The notes under the pieces are model-generated. The model saw nothing but the letters and a program-made list of their open reading frames with translations, did not search any database and was not told where the DNA came from. A stretch of 64,000 bases of DNA. Source: Atherix ibis (lineage: Eukaryota; Arthropoda; Insecta; Diptera; Athericidae). The translations under genes and the position numbers were made by a program. Shown here piece by piece: positions 23,801-35,923 of this stretch. The first letter of the stretch is position 1, and every line of letters starts with the position of its first letter. The stretch lies in NCBI GenBank assembly GCA_958298945.1, contig CATQJD010000003.1, forward strand, positions 248,001 through 312,000, in the 5' to 3' direction.

Positions 23801-26800
23801 TATGTTTAAGAGGAATATGAAGTAGTATGTTTAAGAGGAATATGAAGTAGTATGCTTAAGAGGAATATGAAGTAGTATGTCTAAGAGTAATATGAAGTAG
23901 TATGTTTAAGAGGAATATGAAGTAGTATGTTTCAGAGGAATATGTAGCAGTATGTTTAAGAGGAATATGAAGTAGTATATTTAAGAGGTATATGAAGTAG
24001 TATGTTTAAGAGGTATATGAAGTAGTATGTTTAAGAGGAATACGAAGTAGTATGTTTAAGAGGAATATAAAGTAGTATGTTTAAGAGGAATATGAAGTAG
24101 TATGTTTAAGAGGAATATGAAGTAGTATGTTTAAGAGGAATATGTAGCAGTATGTTTAAGAGGAATATGAAGTAGTATGTTTAAGAGGAATATGAAGTAG
24201 TATGTTTAAGAGAAATATGAAGTAGTATGTTTAAGAGGAATATGAAGTAGTATATTTAAGAGGAATATGAAGTAGTATATTTAAGAGGAATATGAAGTAG
24301 TATGCTTAAGAGGAATATGAAGTAGTATGTTTAAGAGATATATGAAGTAGTATATTTAAGAGGAATATGAAGTAGTATATTTAAGAGGAATATGAAGTAG
24401 TATATTTAAGAGGAATATGAAGTAGTATGTTTAAGAGGAATATGAAGTAGTATATTTAAGAGGAATATGAAGTAGTATGTTTAAGAGGAATATGAAGCAG
24501 TATGTTTAAGAGGAATATGAAGTAGTATATTTAAGAGGAATATGAAGTAGTATGTTTAAGAGGAATATGAAGTAGTATGTTTAAGTGGAATATGAAGTAG
24601 TATGTTTAAGAGGAATATGAAGTAGTATATTTAAGAGGAATATGAAGTAGTATGTTTAAGAGGAATATGAAGTAGTATGCCTAAGAGGAATATGAAGTAG
24701 TATGTTTAAGAGGAATATGAAGTAGTATGTTTAAGAGGAATATGAATATGAAGTAGTATGTTTAAGAGAAATATGAAGTAGTATATTTAAGAGGAATATG
24801 AAGTAGTATGTTTATGAGGAATACGAAGTTGTATATTTAAGAGGAATACGAAGTAGTATGTTTAAGAGGAATATGAAGTAGTATGTTTAAGAGGAATATG
24901 AAGTAGTATATTTAAGAGGAATATGAAGTAGTATGTTTAAGAGGAATATGAAGTGGTATGTTTAAGAGATATATGAAGTAGTATATTTAAGAGGAATATG
25001 AAGTAGTATATTTAAGAGGAATATGAAGTAGTATATTTAAGAGGAATATGAAGTAGTATGTTTAAGAGGAATATGAAGTAGTATATTTAAGAGGAATATG
25101 AAGTAGTATGTTTAAGAGGAATATGAAGCAGTATGTTTAAGAGGAATATGAAGTAGTATATTTAAGAGGAATATGAAGTAGTATGTTTAAGAGGAATATG
25201 AAGTAGTATATTTAAGAGGAATATGAAGTAGTATGTTTAAGAGGAATATGAAGTAGTATATTTAAGAGGAATATGAAGTAGTATGTTTAAAAGGAATATG
25301 AAGTAGTATGCTTAAGAGGAATATTAAGTAGTATGTTTAAGAGGAATATGAAGTAGTATGTTTAAGAGGAATATGAAGTAGTATGTTTAAGAGAAATATG
25401 AAGTAGTATGTTTAAGAGGAATATGAAGTAGTATATTTAAGAGGTATATGAAGTAGTATGTTTAAGAGGTATATGAAGTAGTATGTTTAAGAGGAATACG
25501 AAGTAGTATGTTTAAGAGGAATATAAAGTAGTATGTTTAAGAGGAATATGAAGTAGTATGTTTAAGAGGAATATGAAGTAGTATGTTTAAGAGGAATATG
25601 AAGTAATATATTTAAAGGGAATATGAAGTAGTATGTTTAAGAGGAATATGAAGCAGTATGTTTAAGAGGAATATGAAGTAGTATGTGTAAGAGGAATATG
25701 AAGTAGTATGTTTAAGATGAATATGAAGTAGTATGTTTAAGAGGAAAATGAAGTAGTATGTTTAAGAGGAATATGAAGTAGTATATTTAAAGGGAATATG
25801 AAGTAGTATGTTTAAGATGAATATGAAGTAGTATGTTTAAGAGGAAAATGAAGTAGTATGTTTAAGAGGAATATGAAGCAGTATGTTTAAAGGAATATGA
25901 AGTAGTATGTTTAAGAGGAATATGAAGTAGTATGTTTAAGAGGAATATGAAGTAGTATGTTTAAGAGGAATATGAAGTAGTATGTTTAAGAGGTATATGA
26001 AGTAGTATGTTTAAAAGGTATATGAAGTAGTATGTTTAAGAGGAATATGAAGTAGTATGTTTAAGAGGAATATGAAAAAGTATGTTTAAGAGGAATATGA
26101 AGTAGTACGTTTAAGAGGAATATGAAGTAGTATGTTTAAGAGGAATATGAAGTAGTATATTTAAGAGGAATATGAAGTAGTATGTTTAAGAGGAATATGA
26201 AGTAGTATGTTTAAGAGGAATATGAAGTAGTATGTTTAAGAGGAATGTGAAGTAGTATGTTTAAGAGGAATATGAAGTAGAATGTTTAAGAGGAATATGA
26301 AGTAGTATGTTTAAGAGGAATATGAAGTAGTATGTTTAAAGGGAATACGAAGTAGTATAGTTAAGAGGAATATGAAGTAGTATGTTTAAGATGAATATGA
26401 AGTAGTATGTTTAAGAGGAATATGAAGTAGTATGTTTAAGAGGAATATGAAGCAGTATGTTTAAGAGGAATATGAAGTAGTATGTTTAAGAGGAATATGA
26501 AGTAGTATGTTTAAGAGGAATATGAAGAAGTATGTTTAAGAGGAATATGAAGTAGTATATTTAAAGGGAATATGAAGTAGTATATTTAAGAGGAATATGA
26601 AGTAGTATGTTTAAGAGGAATATGAAGTAGTATGCTTAAGAGGAATATGAAGTAGTATATTTAGGAGGAATATGAAGTAGTATATTTAAGAGGAATATGA
26701 AGTAGTATGTTTAAGAGATATATGAAGTAGTATATTTAAGAGGAATATGAAGCAGTATGTTTAAGAGGAATATGAAGCAGTATGTTTAAGAGGAATATGA

Positions 26801-27358
26801 AGTAGTATGTTTAAGTAAAATATGAAGTAGTATGTTTAATAGGAATATGAAGTAGTATATTTAAGCGGAATATGAAGTAGAATATTTAAGAGGAATATGA
26901 AGTAGTATGTTTAAGAGGAATATGAAGTAGTATATTTAAGAGGAATATGAAGTAGTATGTTTAAGAGGAATATGAAGCAGTATGTTTAAGAGGAATATGA
27001 AGCAGTATGTTTAAGAGGAATATGAAGTAGTATGTTTAAGAGGAATATGAAGTAGTATATTTAACAGGAATATGAAGTAGTATGTTAATGAGGAATACGA
27101 AGTAGTATATTTAAGAGGAATATGAAGTAGTATGTTTAAGAGGAATATGAAGTAGTATATTTAAGAGGAATATGAAGTAGTATGTTTAAGAGGAATATGA
27201 AGTAGTATGTTTAAGAGGAATATGATGTAGTATGCTTAAGAGGAATATGAAGTAGTATGTTTAAGAGTAATATGAAGTAGTATGTTTAAGAGGAATATGA
27301 AGTAGTATGTGTCAGAGGAATATGTAGCAGTATGTTTAAGAGGAATATGAAGTAGTAT
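20881..27358. repeat. 3.38-kb tandem duplication
   Basis: Bases from about 20,900 to 23,978 match from about 24,280 to 27,358. The offset is 3,374 at the left (tatgcttaag, 20,931 / 24,305) and falls to 3,330 after a 44-bp deletion near 24,740. It rises to 3,380 once copy 2 has gained two monomers near 25,690. Markers at offset 3,380 are the 24-bp monomer (22,501 / 25,881), tatgaaaaagtatg (22,691 / 26,071), ttaagtaaaatatg (23,431 / 26,811) and ttcagagg or gtcagagg (23,931 / 27,311). The offsets are fully explained by these indels. Confidence 0.87.
24726..24756. repeat. 31-bp junction monomer left by a 44-bp deletion
   Basis: This monomer reads gaatatgaatatgaag where others read gaatatgaag. 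Taken alone it looks like a 6-bp insertion. Compared with the matching copy near 21,360-21,410, it replaces two monomers (the gaagcag / tttcagagg / gtagcag pair). The copy-to-copy offset changes by exactly 44 bases here (3,374 to 3,330). I read it as a 44-bp deletion joined at the short repeat gaatatg. Confidence 0.8.
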
Positions 27359-27430
27359 GTTTAAGAGGAATATGAAGTAGTATGTTTAAGAGATATATGA
27401 AGTAGTATATTTAAGAGGAATATGAAGTAG

Positions 27431-27447
27431 TAAGGAATATGAAGTAG
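27431..27447. repeat. 17-bp truncated monomer, occurrence 1
   Basis: This monomer reads taaggaatatgaagtag: eight bases (TGTTTAAG) are missing between the first TA and AGGAAT. The deletion could have arisen by joining at the A-rich repeat. Five such monomers exist in the window, all at 27-34 kb, and they mark copies descended from one deletion event. Confidence 0.92.
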
Positions 27448-29646
27448 TATGTTTAAGAGGAATATGAAGTAGTATATTTAAGAGGAATATGAAGTAGTAT
27501 GTTTAAGAGGAATATGAAGCAGTATGTTTAAGAGGAATATGAAGTAGTATATTTAAGAGGAATATGAAGTAGTATGTTTAAGAGGAATATGAAGTAGTAT
27601 ATTTAAGAGAAATATGAAGTAGTATGTTTAAGAGGAATATGAAGTAGTATATTTAAGAGGAATATGAAGTAGTATGTTTAAGAGGAATATGAAGTAGTAT
27701 GCTTAAGAGGAATATGAAGTAGTATGTTTAAGAGTAATATGAAGTAGTATGTTTAGGAGGAATATGAAGTAGTATGTGTAAGAGGAATATGAAGTAGTAT
27801 GTTTAAGATGAATATGAAGTAGTATGTTTAAGAGGAAAATGAAGTAGTATGTTTAAGAGGAATATGAAGTAGTATGTTTAAGAGGAATATGAAGTAATAT
27901 ATTTAAAGGGAATATGAAGTAGTATGTTTAAGAGGAATATGAAGCAGTATGTTTAAGAGGAATATGAAGTAGTATGTGTAAGAGGAATATGAAGTAGTAT
28001 GTTTAAGATGAATATGAAGTAGTATGTTTAAGAGGAAAATGAAGTAGTATGTTTAAGAGGAATATGAAGTAGTATATTTAAAGGGAATATTAAGTAGTAT
28101 GTTTAAGATGAATATGAAGTAGTATGTTTAAGAGGAAAATGAAGTAGTATGTTTAAGAGGAATATGAAGCAGTATGTTTAAAGGAATATGAAGTAGTATG
28201 TTTAAGAGGAATATGAAGTAGTATGTTTAAGAGGAATATGAAGTAGTATGTTTAAGAGGAATATGAAGTAGTATGTTTAAGAGGTATATGAAGTAGTATG
28301 TTTAAAAGGTATATGAAGTAGTATGTTTAAGAGGAATATGAAGTAGTATGTTTAAGAGGAATATGAAAAAGTATGTTTAAGAGGAATATGAAGTAGTACG
28401 TTTAAGAGGAATATGAAGTATTATGCTTAAGAGGAATATGAAGTAGTATATTTAAGAGGAATATGAAGTAGTATGTTTAAGAGGAATATGAAGTAGTATG
28501 TTTAAGAGGAATATGAAGTAGTATGTTTAAGAGGAATGTGAAGTAGTATGTTTAAGAGGAATATGCAGTAGAATGTTTAAGAGGAATATGAAGTAGTATG
28601 TTTAAGAGGAATATCAAGTAGTATGTTTAAGAGGAATATGAAGTAGTATGTTTAAGAGGAATATGAAGCAGTATGTTTAAGAGGAATATGAAGTAGTATG
28701 TTTAAGAGGAATATGAAGTTGTATGTTTAAGAGGAATATGAAGAAGTATGTTTAAGAGGAATATGAAGTAGTATATTTAAAGGGAATATGAAGTAGTATA
28801 TTTAAGAGGAATATGAAGTAGTATGTTTAAGAGGAATATGAAGTAGTATGTTTAAGAGGAATATGAAGTAGTATATTTAGGAGGAATATGAAGTAGTATA
28901 TTTAAGAGGAATATGAAGTAGTATGTTTAAGAGATATATGAAGTAGTATATTTAAGAGGAATATGAAGCAGTATGTTTAAGAGGAATATGAAGCAGTATG
29001 TTTAAGAGGAATATGAAATAGTATGTTTAAGTAAAATATGAAGTAGTATGTTTAATAGGAATATGAAGTAGTATATTTAAGCGGAATATGAAGTAGTATA
29101 TTTAAGAGGAATATGAAGTAGTATGTTTAAGAGGAATATGAAGTAGTATATTTAAGAGGAATGTGAAGTAGTATATTTAAGAGGAATATGAAGTATTGTA
29201 TTTAAGAGGAATATGAAGCAGTATGTTTAAGAGGAATATGAAGTAGTATGTTTAAGAGGAATATGAAGTAGTATATTTAAGAGGAATATGAAGTAGTATG
29301 TTAATGAGGAATACGAAGTAGTATATTTAAGAGGAATATGAAGTAGTATGTTTAAGAGGAATATGAAGTAGTATATTTAAGAGGAATATGAAGTAGTATG
29401 TTTAAGAGGAATATGAAGTAGTATGTTTAAGAGGAATATGAAGTAGTATGCTTAAGAGGAATATGAAGTAGTATGTTTAAGAGTAATATGAAGTAGTATG
29501 TTTAAGAGGAATATTAAGTAGTATGTTTCATAGGAATATGTAGCAGTATGTTTAAGAGGAATATGAAGTAGTATGTTTAAGAGGAATATGAAGTAGTATG
29601 TTTAAGAGATATATGAAGTAGTATATTTAAGAGGAATATGAAGTAG

Positions 29647-29663
29647 TAAGGAATATGAAGTAG
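29647..29663. repeat. 17-bp truncated monomer, occurrence 2
   Basis: Same 8-bp deletion as at 27,431, lying 2,216 bp downstream in the second copy of the 2.2-kb unit. The same monomer (ttaagagatatatg) lies just upstream in both, which confirms common descent. Confidence 0.92.
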
Positions 29664-30138
29664 TATGTTTAAGAGGAATATGAAGTAGTATATTTAAGAG
29701 GAATATGAAGTAGTATGTTTAAGAGGAATATGAAGCAGTATGTTTAAGAGGAATATGAAGTAGTATATTTAAGAGGAATATGAAGTAGTATGTTTAAGAG
29801 GAATATGAAGTAGTATATTTAAGAGAAATATGAAGTAGTATGTTTAAGAGGAATATGAAGTAGTATATTTAAGAGGAATATGAAGTAGTATGTTTAAGAG
29901 GAATATGAAGTAGTATGTTTAAGAGGAATATGAAGTAGTATGCTTAAGAGGAATATGAAGTAGTATGTTTAAGAGTAATATGAAGTAGTATGTTTAAGAG
30001 GAATATGAAGTAGTATGTTTCATAGGAATATGTAGCAGTATGTTTAAGAGGAATATGAAGTAGTATGTTTAAGAGGAATATGAAGTAGTATGTTTAAGAG
30101 ATATATGAAGTAGTATATTTAAGAGGAATATGAAGTAG

Positions 30139-30155
30139 TAAGGAATATGAAGTAG
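30139..30155. repeat. 17-bp truncated monomer, occurrence 3
   Basis: Same 8-bp deletion, 492 bp after occurrence 2. It is preceded by ttaagagatatatg, as in occurrences 1 and 2. Confidence 0.92.
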
Positions 30156-30830
30156 TATGTTTAAGAGGAATATGAAGTAGTATGCTTAAGAGGAATATGA
30201 AGTAGTATGTTTAAGAGTAATATGAAGTAGTATGTTTAAGAGGAATATGAAGTAGTATGTTTCAGAGGAATATGTAGCAGTATGTTTAAGAGGAATATGA
30301 AGTAGTATGTTTAAGAGGAATATGAAGTAGTATATTTAAGTGGAATATGAAGTAGTATGGTTAAGAGGAATCTGAGGTAGTATATTTAAGAGGAATATGA
30401 AGTAGTATGTTTATGAGGAATACGAAGCAGTATATTTAAGAGGAATATGAAGTAGTATGTTTAAGAGGAATATGATGTAGTATGTTTAAGAGGAATGTGA
30501 AGTAGTATATTTAAGAGGAATATGAAGTATTGTATTTAAGAGGAATATGAAGCAGTATGTTTAAGAGGAATATGAAGTAGTATGTTTAAGAGGAATATGA
30601 AGTAGTATATTTAAGAGGAATATGAAGTAGTATGTTTATGAGGAATACGAAGTAGTATATTTAAGAGGAATATGAAGTAGTATGTTTAAGAGGAATATGA
30701 AGTAGTATATTTAAGAGGAATATGAAGTAGTATGTTTAAGAGGAATATGAAGTAGTATGTTTAAGAGGAATATGAAGTAGTATGTTTAAGAGATATATGA
30801 AGTTGTATATTTAAGAGGAATATGAAGTAA

Positions 30831-30847
30831 TAAGGAATATGAAGTAG
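30831..30847. repeat. 17-bp truncated monomer, occurrence 4
   Basis: Same 8-bp deletion. The preceding monomer ends gaagtaa instead of gaagtag, and the one before it reads agttgtat, so this copy has gathered private changes. Confidence 0.92.
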
Positions 30848-31697
30848 TATGTTTAAGAGGAATATGAAGTAGTATATTTAAGAGGAATATGAAGTAGTAT
30901 GTTTAAGAGGATTATGAAGCAGTATGTTTAAGAGGAATATGAAGTAGTATATTTAAGAGGAATATGAAGTAGTATGTTTAAGAGGAATATGAAGTAGTAT
31001 ATTTAAGAGAAATATGAAGTAGTATGTTTAAGAGGAATATGAAGTAGTATATTTAAGAGGAATATGAAGTAGTATGTTTAAGAGGAATATGAAGTAGTAT
31101 GTTTAAGAGTAATATGAAGTAGTATGTTTAAGAGGAATATGAAGTAGTATGTGTAAGAGGAATATGAAGTAGTATGTTTAAGATGAATATGAAGTAGTAT
31201 GTTTAAGAGGAAAATGAAGTAGTATGTTTAAGAGGAATATGAAGTAGTATGTTTAAGAGGAATATGAAGTAATATATTTAAAGGGAATATGAAGTAGTAT
31301 GTTTAAGAGGAATATGAAGCAGTATGTTTAAGAGGAATATGAAGTAGTATGTGTAAGAGCAATATGAAGTAGTATGTTTAAGATGAATATGAAGTAGTAT
31401 GTTTAAGAGGAAAATGAAGTAGTATGTTTAAGAGGAATATGAAGTAGTATATTTAAAGGGAATATGAAGTAGTATGTTTAAGATGAATATGAAGTAGTAT
31501 GTTTAAGAGGAAAATGAAGTAGTATGTTTAAGAGGAATATGAAGCAGTATGTTTAAAGGAATATGAAGTAGTATATTTAAGAGGAATATGAAGTAGTATG
31601 TTTAAGAGGAATATGAAGTAGTATGTTTAAGAGGAATATGAAGTAGTATGTTTAAGAGGTATATGAAGTAGTATGTTTAAAAGGTATATGAAGTAAT

Positions 31698-34600
31698 ATG
31701 TTTAAGAGGAATGTGAAGTAGTATATTTAAGAGGAATATGAAGTATTGTATTTAAGAGGAATATGAAGCAGTATGTTTAAGAGGAATATGAAGTAGTATG
31801 TTTAAGAGGAATATGAAGTAGTATATTTAAGAGGAATATGAAGTAGTATGTTTATGAGGAATACGAAGTAGTATATTTAAGAGGAATATGAAGTAGTATG
31901 TTTAAGAGGAATATGAAGTAGTATATTTAAGAGGAATATGAAGTAGTATGTTTAAGAGGAATATGAAGTAGTATGTTTAAGAGAAATATGAAGTAGTATG
32001 TTTAAGAGGAATATGAAGTAGTATGCTTAAGAGGAATATGAAGTAGTATGTTTAAGAGGAATATGAAGTAGTATGTTTAAGAGGAATATGAAGTAGTATG
32101 TTTCAGAGGAATATATAGCAGTATGTTTAAGAGGAATATGAAGTAGTATGTTTAAGAGGAATATGAAGTAGTATGTTTAAGAGAAATATGAAGTAGTATG
32201 TTTAAGAGGAATATGAAGTAGTATATTTAAGTGGAATATGAAGTAGTATGTTTAAGAGGAATCTGAAGTAGTATATTTAAGAGGAATATGAAGTATTATG
32301 TTTAAGAGGAATATGAAGTAGTATATTTAAAGGGAATATGAAGTAGTATGTTTAAGAGGAATATGAAGCAGTATGTTTAAGAGGAATATGAAGTAGTATG
32401 TTTAAGAGGAATATGAAGTAGTATGTTTAAGATGAATATGAAGTAGTATGTTTAAGAGGAAAATGAAGTAGTATGTTTAAGAGGAATATGAAGTAGTATA
32501 TTTAAAGGGAATATGAAGTAGTCTGTTTAAGAGGAATATGAAGCAGTATGTTTAAGAGGAATATGAAGTAGTATGTTTAAGAGAAATATGAAGTAGTATG
32601 TTTAAGATGAATATGAAGTAGTATGTTTAAGAGGAAAATGAAGTAGTATGTTTAAGAGGAATATGAAGTAGTATATTTAAAGGGAATATGAAGTAGTATG
32701 TTTAAGATGAATATGAAGTAGTATGCTTAAGAGGAAAATGAAGTAGTATGTTTAAGAGGAATATGAAGCAGTATGTTTAAAGGAATATGAAGTAGTATGT
32801 TTAAGAGGAATATGAAATAGTATGTTTAAGAGGAATATGAAGTAGTATGTTTAAGAGGAATATGAAGTAGTATGTTTAAGAGGTATATGAAGTAGTATGT
32901 TTAAGAGGTATATGAAGTAGTATGTTTAAGAGGAATATGAAGTAGTATGTTTAAGAGGAATATGAAGTAGTATGTTTAAGAAGAATATGAAGTAGTACGT
33001 TTAAGAGGAATATGAAGTAGTATGTTTAAGAGGAATATGAAGTAGTATATTTAAGAGGAATATGAAGTAGTATGTTTAAGAGGAATATGAAGTAGTATGT
33101 TTAAGAGGAATATGAAGTAGTATGTTTAAGAGGAATGTGAAGTAGTATGTTTAAGAGGAATATGAAGTAGAATGTTTAAGAGGAATATGAAGTAGTATGT
33201 TTAAGAGGAATATGAAGTAGTATGTTTAAGAGGAATATGAAGAGGTATGTTTAAGAGGAATATGAAGTAGTATATTTAAAGGGAATATGAAGTAGTATAT
33301 TTAAGAGGAATATGAAGTAGTATGTTTAAGAGGAATATGAAGTAGTATGTTTAAGAGGAATATGAAGTAGTATATTTAGGAGGAATGTGAAGTAGTATAT
33401 TTAAGAGGAATATGAAGTAGTATGTTTAAGAGATATATGAAGTAGTATATTTAAGAGGAAGATGAAGCAGTATGTTTAAGAGGAATATGAAGTAGTATGT
33501 TTAAGAGGAATATGAAGTAGTATGTTTAAGATGAATATGAAGTAGTATGTTTAAGAATAATATGAAGTAGTATGTTTAAGAGGAATATGAAGCAGTATGT
33601 TTAAGAGGAATATGAAGTAGTATATTTAAGAGGAATATGAAGTAGTATGTTTAAGAGGAATATGAAGTAGTATATTTAAGAGAAATATGAAGTAGTTTGT
33701 TTAAGAGGAATATGAAGTAGTATATTTAAGAGGAATATGAAGTAGTATATTTAAGAGGAATATGAAGTAGTATGCTTAAGAGGAATATGAAGTAGTATGT
33801 TTAAGAGTAATATGAAGTAGTATGTTTAAGAGGAATATGAAGTAGTATGTTTCAGAGGAATATGTAGCAGTATGTTTAAGAGGAATATGAAGTAGTATAT
33901 TTAAGTGGAATATGAAGTAGTATGTTTAAGAGGAATATGAAGTAGTAAGGAATATGAAGTAGTATGTTTAAGAGGAATATGAAGTAGTATATTTAAGAGG
34001 AATATGAAGTAGTATGTTTAAGAGGAATATGAAGCAGTATGTTTAAGAGGAATATGAAGTAGTATATTTAAGAGGAATATGAAGTAGTATGTTTAAGAGG
34101 AATATGAAGTAGTATATTTAAGAGAAATATGAAGTAGTATGTTTAAGAGGAATATGAAGTAGTATATTTAAGAGGAATATGAAGTAGTATGTTTAAGAGG
34201 AATATGAAGTAGTATGCTTAAGAGGAATATGAAGTAGTATGTTTAAGAGTAATATGAAGTAGTATCTTTAAGAGGAATATGAAGTAGTATGTTTCAGAGG
34301 AATATGTAGCAGTATGTTTAAGAGGAATATGAAGTAGTATGTTTAAGAGGAATATGAAGTAGTATATTTAAGTGGAATATGAAGTAGTATGTTTAAGAGG
34401 AATCTGAGGTAGTATATTTAAGAGGAATATGAAGTAGTATGTTTATGAGGAATACGAAGTAGTATATTTAAGAGGAATATGAAGTAGTATGTTTAAGAGG
34501 AATATGATGTAGTATGTTTAAGAGGAATGTGGAGTAGTATATTTAAGAGGAATATGAAGTATTGTATTTAAGAGGAATATGAAGCAGTATGTTTAAGAGG

Positions 34601-35923
34601 AATATGAAGTAGTATGTTTAAGAGGAATATGAAGTAGTATATTTAAGAGGAATATGAAGTAGTATGTTTATGAGGAATACGAAGTAGTATATTTAAGAGG
34701 AATATGAAGTAGTATGTTTAAGAGGAATATGAAGTAGTATATTTAAGAGGAATATGAAGTAGTATGTTTAAGAGGAATATGAAGTAGTATGTTTAAGAGG
34801 AATATGAAGTAGTATGTTTAAGAGGAATATGAAGTAGTATGCTTAAGAGGAATATGAAGTAGTATGTTTAAGAGGAATATGAAGTAGTATGTTTAAGAGG
34901 AATATGAAGTAGTATGTTTCAGAGGAATATATAGCAGTATGTTTAAGAGGAATATGAAGTAGTATGTTTAAGAGGAATATGAAGTAGTATGTTTAAGAGA
35001 AATATGAAGTAGTATGTTTAAGAGGAATATGAAGTAGTATATTTAAGTGGAATATGAAGTAGTATGTTTAAGAGGAATCTGAAGTAGTATATTTAAGAGG
35101 AATATGAAGTAGTATGTTTAAGAGGAATATGAAGTAGTATATTTTAAGGGAATATGAAGTGGTATGTTTAAGAGGAATATGAAGCAGTATGTTTAAGAGG
35201 AATATGAAGTAGTATGTTTAAGAGGAATATGAAGTAGTATGTTTAAGATGAATATGAAGTAGTATGTTTAAGAGGAAAATGAAGTAGTATGTTTAAGAGG
35301 AATATGAAGTAGTATATTTAAAGGGAATATGAAGTAGTCTGTTTAAGAGGAATATGAAGCAGTATGTTTAAGAGGAATATGAAGTAGTATGTTTAAGAGA
35401 AATATGAAGTAGTATGTTTAAGATGAATATGAAGTAGTATGTTTAAGAGGAAAATGAAGTAGTATGTTTAAGAGGAATATGAAGTAGTATATTTAAAGGG
35501 AATATGAAGTAGTATGTTTAAGATGAATATGAAGTTGTATGCTTAAGAGGAAAATGAAGTAGTATGTTTAAGAGGAATATGAAGCAGTATGTTTAAAGGA
35601 ATATGAAGGAGTATGTTTAAGATGAATATGAAGTAGTATGTTTAAGAGGAATATGACGTAGTATGTTTAAGAGGAATATGAAGTAGTATGTTTAAGAGGT
35701 ATATGAAGTAGTATGTTTAAGAGGTATATGAAGTAGTATGTTTAAGAGGAATATGAAGTAGTATGTTTAAGAGGAATATGAAGTAGTATGTTTAAGAGGA
35801 ATATGAAGTAGTACGTTTAAGAGGAATATGAAGTAGTATGTTGAAGAGGAATATGAAGTAGTATATTTAAGAGGAATATGAAGTAGTATGTTTAAGAGGA
35901 ATATGAAGTAGTATGTTTAAGAG
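31698..35923. repeat. 2,816-bp offset tandem duplication
   Basis: Bases 31,698-33,107 match 34,514-35,923 at an offset of 2,816 (113 monomers minus 9). Markers are gaagtattgtattt (31,741 / 34,557), tttcagagg with atatagcag (32,101 / 34,917), gtctgtttaag with gaagcag (32,521 / 35,337) and the 24-bp monomer tttaaaggaat (32,776 / 35,592). The match covers 1,410 of 2,816 bases. The rest of the unit (33.1-34.5 kb) resembles 29.7-31.0 kb instead, with aatctgagg at 30,371 / 34,403. Confidence 0.87.
33946..33962. repeat. 17-bp truncated monomer, occurrence 5
   Basis: Same 8-bp deletion, 3,115 bp after occurrence 4. Here the preceding monomers are tttaagtgg and a consensus monomer rather than ttaagagatatatg, so the left flank has been exchanged. 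Confidence 0.92.

Larger units (their letters stand above)
25640..29960. repeat. 2.2-kb tandem duplication overlapping the 3.38-kb one
   Basis: Early in the unit the offset is 2,291 (24-bp monomer, 25,885 / 28,176; tatgaaaaagtatg, 26,071 / 28,362). It then becomes 2,216 (ttaagtaaaatatg, 26,811 / 29,027; 17-bp monomer, 27,431 / 29,647), because copy 2 has lost three monomers near 28,600. A length of 2,216 is 89 monomers minus 9 bases, accounted for by one 17-bp and one 24-bp monomer. Copy 2 also carries a three-monomer patch at about 29,155-29,220 that copy 1 lacks. Confidence 0.85.
29640..30850. repeat. Short-spaced repeats of 492 and 692 bp
   Basis: The 17-bp monomers at 29,647, 30,139 and 30,831 are 492 and 692 bp apart, which is 20 and 28 monomers minus the 8 missing bases. 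Between them tttcataggaat with gtagcag (29,526 and 30,018) is also 492 bp apart. The 492-bp segment is a tandem duplication nested at the right end of the 2.2-kb unit. Confidence 0.82.

Noticed and set aside
27431..33962. Target-site scars of a mobile element at the 17-bp monomers
   Set aside because: They are simple 8-bp deletions with no inserted DNA or flanking duplication, and they are copied together with their surrounding unit.
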